A stretch of DNA of 47,615 nucleotides from an uncultured Bacilli bacterium. Lineage in GTDB: Bacteria; Bacillota_I; Bacilli_A; RF39; UBA660. Below the pieces are notes generated by a model that was not told the origin of the DNA, ran no database searches, and was given only the letters and a program-made list of their open reading frames with translations. A program made the position numbers and the translations under genes. How positions within the stretch are numbered: the stretch's first letter is position 1; each line of letters begins with the position of its first letter. The stretch spans positions 1 through 47,615 of the forward strand of contig CAKONK010000010.1 of NCBI GenBank assembly GCA_934097085.1, read 5' to 3'. Below are positions 41,634-47,615 of the stretch, one piece after another.

Positions 41634-42374
41634 TTAAATTATAATACTAATTAAGATAATAATAAAGCCTAAAATAAAACCTAAGTTCATAAATTTATTT
41701 TCTTTATAAGAAAGTACTCTAGGAAGCATTTGTTCAATAGATAAAGTTATCATCAAAAATGCTACTCCAGTAAGTATTAAAGAAAGAGTTATAACGCTAA
41801 CAAATCTTGCTAAAAATAAGTATGATAGTACTGCTCCAATAAACTCTGAAAAGCCACTTAAAAAGGTATTTAAAAAGGCTTTTTTGCGACTCCCGGTGGC
41901 ATAATATATTGGAACTGCTATAGCAATACCTTCGGGAAAATTATGAAGTGCTATTGCTAAAGCCATCTTAATTCCTAAATTTAAATCTTTATAACTACTT
42001 ATGAATGTAATTACTCCTTCAGGAAGATTATGCATAATTAAAACAACCATTGATAAAACACCTAATTTATATAGATTATTTTCATACTTTGACAAAAGAT
42101 TACTAATATATTTAATTAAATAATAACTACATAAAAATAATAAGCTAAATAATAATATTGACCATATTTTATATCTATTAATTATTATAAATATTGAACT
42201 AGGAAGTAAATCAAATATACTAATTCCAATCATAATAGCAATTGAAAAAGATAAAGAAAATGTAATAAATTTATTTATATTTTGACTTTTAATTTTAACA
42301 AACAAAAACACGCAACCTAAACAAGTTGAAAATGATGCAAATAAAGATACTAACAAAGCATTAATTATATTCAT
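41634..42374 (-). CDS. ZIP family divalent metal transporter
   Basis: The 246-residue protein has about eight membrane helices. The ZIP signature HNLPEG appears in helix four and HNFPEG in helix five, with SGFSEFIGA further on. These His/Glu residues form the zinc or iron binding site. It is probably a metal importer of the GufA/ZupT group. It is the first of a - strand unit with the amidotransferase-like gene and possibly the deacetylase. No metal-regulator site is evident. Confidence 0.9.
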   Translation of the reverse strand: MNIINALLVSLFASFSTCLGCVFLFVKIKSQNINKFITFSLSFSIAIMIGISIFDLLPSSIFIIINRYKIWSILLFSLLFLCSYYLIKYISNLLSKYENNLYKLGVLSMVVLIMHNLPEGVITFISSYKDLNLGIKMALAIALHNFPEGIAIAVPIYYATGSRKKAFLNTFLSGFSEFIGAVLSYLFLARFVSVITLSLILTGVAFLMITLSIEQMLPRVLSYKENKFMNLGFILGFIIILISIII

Positions 42375-42418
42375 ATTAAATTATATTTTCTTTTGTAAAT
42401 AATTATTAATAAATTTAA

Positions 42419-42447
42419 TTGACAGGTTGTAAAAATAATGTTATATT
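42419..42447 (+). promoter_or_regulatory. Promoter of the small + strand unit
   Basis: TTGACA (42419-42424, perfect), a 17-bp spacer and TATATT (42442-42447). Transcription would begin near 42454, leaving a structured leader of about 140 nt. Confidence 0.75.
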
Positions 42448-42453
42448 ACCATC

Positions 42454-42580
42454 GCATTCATTGAATGCTAATGCAAATGTAAATCGCCTCTAGGTGGTGC
42501 GAGCAATAAATGATCTCGGTTGCAAATGTTGGGAACCCTAAATCTATTTTAGAGTTTCCATTTTTATTATTTTTTTATGA
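42454..42580 (+). promoter_or_regulatory. Structured leader RNA, candidate attenuator or riboswitch
   Basis: From the predicted start the leader holds a hairpin GCATTC-ATT-GAATGC (about 42455-42469), a G-rich block AGGTGGTGCGAGC, a direct repeat TGCAAATG, and a terminator-like stem. That stem forms between GGGAACCCTAAAT and ATTTTAGAGTTTCC and is followed by a T-rich stretch. The AACC of this stem could pair instead with GGTT just upstream, which would make mutually exclusive structures. The G-rich block recalls a T-box consensus only loosely, and no specifier stem is seen. I do not recognise a known class. Confidence 0.45.
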
Positions 42581-42593
42581 AGGAAATGAAATT

Positions 42594-42935
42594 ATGAAAG
42601 TAATAACTTGGTTTATTCCTTTAAGTTCTAAAATTCAAAAATATCAAAAAATTATTGATAAAAAAATTGAAAAATATGGTGATTGTAAAACAATATTAAT
42701 TAAAGAAATTGCGGGAAATAAAGAAACAATCTTAATTCAAAATGCATTTTCAACATTAGAAAAATATATACAAAATAGGCATACTATAAATGGAAAAGTA
42801 GTTAAAGTTCCAAGCACAGTATGTAAAGAGATTTTAAATAATTTTAAATATATGCTTTCTTTAAAAGAAAATGGTTTAAATTTATTTTTTACTGATAATG
42901 ATTCAATTAAAACACAATTATTAAATGAACTTTAA
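42594..42935 (+). CDS. Unknown 113-residue protein
   Basis: A basic helical protein beginning MKVITWFIPLSSKIQKYQ, without membrane helix or known family. The ATG at 42594 is preceded by AAGGAAATG. An in-frame ATG at 42510 would add leader-derived residues across the hairpin stem and has no ribosome binding site. It is followed about 70 bp later by the R/S/N-rich 40-residue gene and is on the opposite strand to its neighbours. Confidence 0.6.
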   Translation: MKVITWFIPLSSKIQKYQKIIDKKIEKYGDCKTILIKEIAGNKETILIQNAFSTLEKYIQNRHTINGKVVKVPSTVCKEILNNFKYMLSLKENGLNLFFTDNDSIKTQLLNEL

Positions 42936-43005
42936 TAAAATATATACCAATTATTTCCATAGTATTTTTATCAAAACTATCCATAATAATATCAGGAGGA
43001 AATAA

Positions 43006-43128
43006 ATGAGTAATTCAAGAAGTAATGCTAGAACTTGTAAAGCTAAAGCAAGAAACAACGCTAGAAGTAATTCACAATCTGCAAGAAGTAATTCTACAAA
43101 TGCTAGAGCTAACTCAAGATGTAAATAA
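43006..43128 (+). CDS. Arg/Ser/Asn-rich 40-residue basic miniprotein
   Basis: The protein is low-complexity: SNSRSNARTCKAKARNNARS and then more SNS/ARS repeats, ending NSRCK. AGGAGG lies 7 bases before the ATG and the stop is followed by a terminator, so it is very likely translated. The repeated A-R-S-N pattern and two cysteines suggest a nucleic-acid or spore/coat-associated protein, but no family is recognised. It is below usual length cut-offs. Confidence 0.75.
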   Translation: MSNSRSNARTCKAKARNNARSNSQSARSNSTNARANSRCK

Positions 43129-43139
43129 GCATTATATAT

Positions 43140-43170
43140 GAAAAAAGGAAGGTAACCCCTTCCCTTTTAT
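43140..43170. terminator. Bidirectional terminator between convergent genes
   Basis: AAAAGGAAGG (43143-43152) pairs with CCTTCCCTTTT (43158-43168) with one bulged C. A run precedes and T run follows, so it can serve the miniprotein gene and the - strand surface gene. Confidence 0.75.
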
Positions 43171-43176
43171 ATGTGA

Positions 43177-45603
43177 TTAATCTATAACAAAAGGATTTGT
43201 AAATGATCCATCACCAGTTGTAAATTCAATTCCTGGTTTTAGTGATACAGATGGACGCACACCTAAGCCATTGAGTCCACTACCAAGAAAGAAGTTAGAA
43301 TCATTCACTCCCCAGATCATGGTGTTGATATTGAAATCACTAGGAGAAACAAGCCAAGCAAATCGTCCATTATTAAAGTAATGACTACTTCCATAACTAG
43401 CTAAACTTAATTCTGGTGCTGACAATAATCCTATAGGATATTTCAAATATGCTTTGGCATTACTATGACTAAATCTATCTGTTTCATTTGCACATACCAA
43501 ACTTTGATTAATATTATAATTTTTAAATTGTAATTCATTCGTAGTACTTCCTCCATTTGGATTCCATCCATTTAGATTCAATATTCTTCTATCATTGCAA
43601 AATACTGTATCTTCTAGTTTATCTTCATAATTTGTTAAATTTTTTTCATACCAACTATCTATATATTCTTTTATTGTACTATCATTTTTATTTACATCAT
43701 CTGCATATAACATTTCATTTAATGCATCACTTACTGATTTTCCTCCAGTTAAAGTTATATAATATGCAGTACCATTATCTATAGAACTTATATAATAAAT
43801 AGATGAACAGGTTGTTCCACTACTTAAGCATGTATAATGATAATTATTTACTGTTGTCTTTTTTGTTACCCAATCATCTGAATGTATTGTTGTTGTATCA
43901 CTTAATGAATACGAGCCATTATAAGTAAATGACTTTCCAAATACATAATTACTTCCATTATCAGTTCCATCTACATCTCCATTTGATAATGAATAATAAT
44001 ATATATAACTATTACTACAGCCTACTATATAATATACATTTGTACATGTTGCTGTTGTTGTTGATTGATTACATGTATATTTTCCTACTAAAGTACTTCC
44101 ATTTGATGTTGATACATTTAGTGTTGTTGCTGTTGCACTATCTAATGTATATTTATTTGTACTCCTATCATATGTTACCGAATCTGCATATGCTCTTGTT
44201 CCACCAAAGTATAAACCATTTAGTATTTTTTTCCATGAAGATATATATACCTTATCAGGATTATACATATATCCTACATATGCTGGTGAATTATCATTAC
44301 TATTAAATCCACTTGTTCCTATTTGCGAATCTGTTCCTGTATTATTACAAGTTTTAAATATATTATTTGCTTTTCCAAAACTAAATATAATATTATTTCT
44401 ACTACCTGATGTACTTGAACTTTTTCTCGTAAATACAACTTTTATTATATTTGAAATACTAAGATTATTAAAAACTATTTGTCCTAAATTTACACCTGTA
44501 AATTTGCCTAAACTTACATCATCCTTAAATATTTCTACATATATATTGCTTGGGGAATATTGATATATAGATAAATCATAGTTTAATACATAATTACCAC
44601 TTGATGGTGCAGTAAATGTAATTGTAGAGCTGTTTGTTCCTGTGTTCGTACTTGTCCAAGTCTTATTTGTGCTATCAAAAGTATATGGATAATTTGCGTC
44701 ATTATTTAAATTATTATATTCATTTTCACTTAATAATGTATAATCATCCGAGACATCTTTTTGTTTACCATTATATACTATTTTTACTCCGCCTGTTTCT
44801 GTAGTTCTTACTATCTTCCAACAAAAACCTCCAAATAAGACATTATTATTTTGAACATTGTCTTTATAATAATATACTGGATTTGTATAAGTATCTGCTC
44901 CTTCACCAGTATATAAACCTAGATATGTTTTATCTTCATTATATCTATTTTCAATAGTTTGATATAATCCATATTTTAAACTTCCAATTGTGTTACCACT
45001 GCCAAGTGTCAAATAAGAACTAAGTACTTTATCCATAGTGGAGCCATTACCAAAACCACCTTCATCTTTATCAATCCATAAATATAAACTAAATGTTTTT
45101 GATGTATTAGCATTCACTGTACCACTACCAACACTATATCCTGTTTTTAATGTTTCGTTTTTGATAGATAATAATTGTTTTTTGATTGTGTTATCTAATG
45201 AATAGGCATTAGAAATAAGTGTACCAGTTGTAGGAGTGACTCCTTCTTCAACTAAAACGTATTTTAATGCTCTTATTGGCATTGTATTTGAACTATTTGG
45301 CACAAGTAATAAATTAAAAGATTGAGAATCACCACAATTATTTTGAATTCTGACATCCGTTTTATATACATCAGCGCTTAATGCTTTAGCATCTGACACA
45401 GGAACTGCATATTCATTAGAAAGTGTAATATTATTTGAACTTAACTGAAGTGACATACATAAGTTAGCTACATTTATTGTAGCTGTACTATTTGCATTAT
45501 TATTAGAACTAGCAACCTTAAAAAATGCATAAGAAATTGATATACCAGTACACATTACAAGCAATATCATTATAATAGTTAAAAGTTTTTTATTACTATT
45601 CAT
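43177..45603 (-). CDS. Large surface protein, DUF6273-like C-terminus
   Basis: The 808-residue protein starts MNSNKKLLTIIMILL with an uncleaved or signal-anchor helix (about 7-28), then a Ser/Asn/Thr-rich exported region. FGGFCWKIVRTTETGGVKIVYNG (near 260; two halves of one conserved block) is followed by repetitive Tyr/Ser-rich stretches containing several Cys pairs. The C-terminus NGRFAWLVSPS and GVRPSVSLKPG resembles the C-terminal domain of DUF6273 proteins of gut Firmicutes. The role is unknown; adhesion or host interaction is plausible. An upstream GTG at 45618 is possible, but the ATG at 45603 is preceded by an AGG and fits the signal peptide. Upstream lies a repeated motif region. Confidence 0.7.
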   Translation of the reverse strand: MNSNKKLLTIIMILLVMCTGISISYAFFKVASSNNNANSTATINVANLCMSLQLSSNNITLSNEYAVPVSDAKALSADVYKTDVRIQNNCGDSQSFNLLLVPNSSNTMPIRALKYVLVEEGVTPTTGTLISNAYSLDNTIKKQLLSIKNETLKTGYSVGSGTVNANTSKTFSLYLWIDKDEGGFGNGSTMDKVLSSYLTLGSGNTIGSLKYGLYQTIENRYNEDKTYLGLYTGEGADTYTNPVYYYKDNVQNNNVLFGGFCWKIVRTTETGGVKIVYNGKQKDVSDDYTLLSENEYNNLNNDANYPYTFDSTNKTWTSTNTGTNSSTITFTAPSSGNYVLNYDLSIYQYSPSNIYVEIFKDDVSLGKFTGVNLGQIVFNNLSISNIIKVVFTRKSSSTSGSRNNIIFSFGKANNIFKTCNNTGTDSQIGTSGFNSNDNSPAYVGYMYNPDKVYISSWKKILNGLYFGGTRAYADSVTYDRSTNKYTLDSATATTLNVSTSNGSTLVGKYTCNQSTTTATCTNVYYIVGCSNSYIYYYSLSNGDVDGTDNGSNYVFGKSFTYNGSYSLSDTTTIHSDDWVTKKTTVNNYHYTCLSSGTTCSSIYYISSIDNGTAYYITLTGGKSVSDALNEMLYADDVNKNDSTIKEYIDSWYEKNLTNYEDKLEDTVFCNDRRILNLNGWNPNGGSTTNELQFKNYNINQSLVCANETDRFSHSNAKAYLKYPIGLLSAPELSLASYGSSHYFNNGRFAWLVSPSDFNINTMIWGVNDSNFFLGSGLNGLGVRPSVSLKPGIEFTTGDGSFTNPFVID

Positions 45604-45682
45604 ACAACCTAGCCCCACTAATTTTCATTAATAAAATAAATTTCATAAAACTACTCCAATCCCACATAAACAGGGACATCAA

Positions 45683-45819
45683 TTTTCTTAAAATATATAC
45701 ATTTAAGAAAATTTAATAGTGATTTTCTTGAAAATAGGACTAGATTTTTTTATTAATTAATGTTAATATTTAATAGTAATATACATAAATACGGGGATGA
45801 TTTTTCTTAAATGTATATA
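45683..45819. repeat. TTTTCTTAAA repeats and 18-bp inverted repeat upstream of the surface protein gene
   Basis: Four copies of TTTTCTT(A/G)AAA or its reverse lie at 45683-45692, 45702-45711, 45722-45735 (a palindrome) and 45801-45811. The 18-bp sequence at 45694-45711 recurs as its reverse complement at 45802-45819. The 320-bp gap to xerD holds no gene. The repeats may be operators for phase or stress control, or an invertible-DNA boundary. Confidence 0.65.
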
Positions 45820-45885
45820 ATATAGGAAAAAACGAACAAGGTGAATACTTGGATAGATACTATTTTACTATATTGTTAAATATAT

Positions 45886-45911
45886 AAAAAAAATAACATC
45901 TTGCAATGTTA
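45886..45911 (-). terminator. Terminator of xerD
   Basis: On the - strand TAACAT-TGCAAG-ATGTTA is followed by eight T (A run 45886-45893 on +). Confidence 0.8.
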
Positions 45912-45924
45912 AATTTTTCTTTTT

Positions 45925-46797
45925 TTAATCTCTTGGATGCATTTTATAATCCTCTTTTAAAGATTCATTAGAAAGATGAGAATAAATCTGGGTAGTAGTT
46001 ATATTACTATGTCCTAAAAGATGCTGAATGACTCTTAAATTTGCTCCATTATTAAGTAAATGAGTTGCAAAAGAATGTCTTAATGTATGTGGAGAAACAT
46101 CTTTGTTAATTCCAGCATCCTTGCATAACTTTTTAAGTATTTTAAAAAAGCCTACTCTACTTATAACATTACCAAAATTATTTATAAATACATAATCACT
46201 AACTTTAGTTTTTAGTAAAAAAGGTCTATAATTATCAATATAATTTTTTAAGGAATTATATGTACTATCATTCATAGGTACTATTCTTTCTTTACTACCT
46301 TTACCAAATATTTTTATAGTGCATTCATTAAAATCAATATCAGATATTTTCATATTACATAGTTCACTTACTCTTATACCGGTGGCATATAAAGTTTCCA
46401 TCATAGCTATATTACGATAATCATATATTTTAACTGGATTAATATTTAAAAGTTTATCTACTTCCTCGATTGTTAAAAAAGATGGTAATTTTTTTTCAAG
46501 TTTAGGAAGTTTAATAGTTTCACAAGGATTATTTTTAATATACTCAGTACTTATCATATAATTATAAAATGAATTTAAAACAGTTAAATAATGTGCTCTA
46601 GTTCGAGCTACTATACCTTCATCATAAAGAAAATCTCTAATTTCATCAGCATTCAAATTTAAAATATTTTTCTTGTCAAAATGACTATAAAATTTTTTAA
46701 GATTTTCATAATAAGAACTAATAGTATTATTACTTAATTTCTTTTCATACTTTAAATAATCCATATATTTATCAATATTTTTTTCTATACTTTCCAT
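45925..46797 (-). CDS. xerD: Site-specific tyrosine recombinase XerD
   Basis: The 290-residue protein has the N-terminal SAM-like domain and the catalytic set of tyrosine recombinases: R142 (TGIRVSEL), K166 (FGKGSKE), H237 and R240 (HTLRHSFATHLL), H263 (LLGHSN) and Y272 (IYSHL). The C-terminus YKMHPRD is typical of XerD rather than XerC. XerC/XerD resolve chromosome dimers at dif, and the dif sites of this window lie about 6 kb away. XerC is not in the window. The prophage has no integrase, so this enzyme and its partner should carry out its integration. Terminator follows. Confidence 0.93.
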   Translation of the reverse strand: MESIEKNIDKYMDYLKYEKKLSNNTISSYYENLKKFYSHFDKKNILNLNADEIRDFLYDEGIVARTRAHYLTVLNSFYNYMISTEYIKNNPCETIKLPKLEKKLPSFLTIEEVDKLLNINPVKIYDYRNIAMMETLYATGIRVSELCNMKISDIDFNECTIKIFGKGSKERIVPMNDSTYNSLKNYIDNYRPFLLKTKVSDYVFINNFGNVISRVGFFKILKKLCKDAGINKDVSPHTLRHSFATHLLNNGANLRVIQHLLGHSNITTTQIYSHLSNESLKEDYKMHPRD

Positions 46798-46863
46798 AAT
46801 TTAATTGTACTTTATTTTTATAAAAAAATCTATACTTTTTAATATTAATTTGGTATCATAAAT

Positions 46864-47166
46864 ATGGTGATTGAATTGAAAGTTAAATATTTAAGATTAG
46901 ATAAAGATAAAAGGAAAAAAGTAAAACAAAAATATTATGAAACGTCTTTGGGTAAATATGTTAAAAAGAAACTTATTTCTTCATTTGTATGTGGAATTTT
47001 ATGTATAAGTATTGGAATTTATCTATTAATAAGTACTAAAAATCCTAAATTTATCGACTATTTTTATAATGTAAGCATCCTTTTGATAGGAATAGGATTT
47101 CTAATCGCTATTAGAAAAATCGAAATTAAAAAAATAAATGAATATGTAATAAAGAATAAAATATAA
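46864..47166 (+). CDS. Small two-helix membrane protein of unknown function
   Basis: The 100-residue protein has a basic N-terminal third (RLDKDKRKKVKQKYYET), then two hydrophobic helices (about 38-57 and 67-85) and a basic tail. It is similar in type to the next gene. Its last codons form the left arm of a strong terminator. There is no recognised family. Confidence 0.6.
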   Translation: MVIELKVKYLRLDKDKRKKVKQKYYETSLGKYVKKKLISSFVCGILCISIGIYLLISTKNPKFIDYFYNVSILLIGIGFLIAIRKIEIKKINEYVIKNKI

Positions 47167-47185
47167 CCTTTATTACATATTTTTT
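47141..47185 (+). terminator. Strong terminator overlapping the 3' end of the 100-residue gene
   Basis: AATATGTAATAAAG (47141-47154) pairs perfectly with CTTTATTACATATT (47168-47181), followed by TTTT. The next gene starts only a few bases later, so it would need read-through or its own signals. Confidence 0.8.
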
Positions 47186-47188
47186 ATT

Positions 47189-47527
47189 ATGGAAGATAAA
47201 CTAAGAATGCTTGATAAAGAAAATATTATTTGGCTTATATATATATTTATTTTTGTAATGGCTATTGTATCAAACTATTATGAAGAAAAATATCTTTTTA
47301 CTAAAAATTTTAAAGCAAAAAGAATATATAAAAAAATAAATCTTACGGTGCTTGCTATAGGTCTTTTGATATACTTGTATTTTGTTATTATTAATTATGA
47401 AAACATTAGAAATAGTAAATATGGCTCTTTAAGAGAATTTGCTTCGATTATGTTTTTTATCGCTGGTGCTATTTATTTATATATTGAATATCAAGGACAA
47501 AATGAGATTGAAGTTGGAATTATATAA
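47189..47527 (+). CDS. Small three-helix membrane protein of unknown function
   Basis: The 112-residue protein has hydrophobic segments at about 14-30, 49-66 and 83-100 separated by basic loops. It starts directly after the terminator of the preceding gene with no clear ribosome binding site (an A/T-rich leader), so its translation start is uncertain. It is a likely paralogue in type but not in sequence. There is no recognised family. Confidence 0.5.
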   Translation: MEDKLRMLDKENIIWLIYIFIFVMAIVSNYYEEKYLFTKNFKAKRIYKKINLTVLAIGLLIYLYFVIINYENIRNSKYGSLREFASIMFFIAGAIYLYIEYQGQNEIEVGII

Positions 47528-47540
47528 AAAAGTATGAGTT

Positions 47541-47615
47541 TTATTTACCCATACTCTTCTTAATTTCATCCAATTCTTCTTTGGATATTTGAGCGAATTT
47601 TATTATATCTTCATC
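47541..47615 (-). CDS. C-terminal fragment of an unknown protein (window edge)
   Basis: A frame read on the - strand from the edge to a TAA at 47541-47543 encodes 24 residues ending in KKSMGK. The segment FAQISKEELDEIKKSM resembles the C-terminal end of Rpn/PD-(D/E)XK-type proteins, but this is only suggestive. It is convergent with the 112-residue membrane gene. Confidence 0.4.
   Translation of the reverse strand, partial: DEDIIKFAQISKEELDEIKKSMGK

Noticed and set aside
42490..42510. T-box riboswitch
   Set aside because: AGGTGGTGCGAGC is only loosely like the T-box motif. There is no stem I, no specifier loop, and the downstream gene is not a tRNA-synthetase or amino acid gene.
43557..44306. 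Long + strand frames opposite the surface protein gene
   Set aside because: They reflect the biased codons of the Ser/Asn/Tyr-rich - strand protein. The products are Leu/His/Tyr-rich low-complexity sequences without starts in context.
45683..45819. Second dif site near xerD
   Set aside because: The inverted repeat is not similar to the dif arms and has no 6-bp central region with XerC/XerD-type half-sites.

Overview
The window is AT-rich bacterial chromosome. Gene content and Shine-Dalgarno spacing are those of a low-GC Gram-positive (Bacilli-like, Firmicutes). A glmS ribozyme, rnc-smc, LemA/DUF2207, YidD, a SpoVE/FtsW-type SEDS protein, a short (973-residue) SMC and a large repetitive surface protein point, by inference, to an uncultured host-associated lineage near the Mollicutes/RF39 group. 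TGA is a stop codon (yidD and several prophage genes), so the genetic code is standard rather than the Mycoplasma code.

Left part (1-33.7 kb). Genes are mostly on the + strand. In order: a transposase fragment at the edge; ackA with an overlapping unknown gene; an SDR oxidoreductase; a MacB-like ABC exporter overlapping a FtsW/SpoVE-type gene; a three-gene unit with a nucleotidyltransferase/PHP-like protein, a 62-residue protein and a 1643-residue protein; two tandem HEYGH metalloproteases on the - strand; glmS behind a glmS ribozyme; DUF6512 and YdcF-like membrane proteins; a 1083-residue unknown protein; LemA and DUF2207; tRNA-Lys and trmB; tRNA-Ile, tRNA-Glu and tRNA-Ser; a ZnuA-like lipoprotein and yidD; rnc and smc; and a helix-turn-helix gene.

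Centre (34.0-39.65 kb). This is the main discovery: a complete integrated filamentous phage (inovirus-type) of about 5.6 kb, sitting in the chromosomal dif site. Two 28-bp dif-like sites flank it. They share the centre and the XerD arm and differ in the XerC arm, as expected for Xer-dependent integration without a phage integrase. On the - strand it carries a putative ssDNA-binding protein, an unknown protein, a major coat-like protein, three tiny overlapping membrane ORFs, a Zot/pI ATPase, further membrane proteins, a large adsorption-like protein, and a RepB/Rep_2 HUH initiator. A replication origin lies upstream of rep: a 12-bp hairpin whose loop carries TACTACGAC, the nick motif of pMV158-type rolling-circle plasmids. 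A divergent 50-residue ribbon-helix-helix protein faces the structural operon across a promoter region with TACCAT/ATGGTA operators. Between that gene and the right att site is an array of five near-perfect hairpins spaced about 47 bp apart.

Right part (39.66-47.6 kb). Genes are mostly on the - strand: a secreted PIG-L-type deacetylase, a class I glutamine amidotransferase-like hydrolase and a ZIP metal transporter; then a small + strand unit with a structured leader and an R/S/N-rich 40-residue protein; a large surface protein; a XerD recombinase; and small membrane proteins.

The main coding strand flips exactly at dif, so the window probably spans the replication terminus. The phage uses the host's chromosome dimer resolution machinery (a xerD gene lies about 6 kb to its right) to enter and remain at that site.
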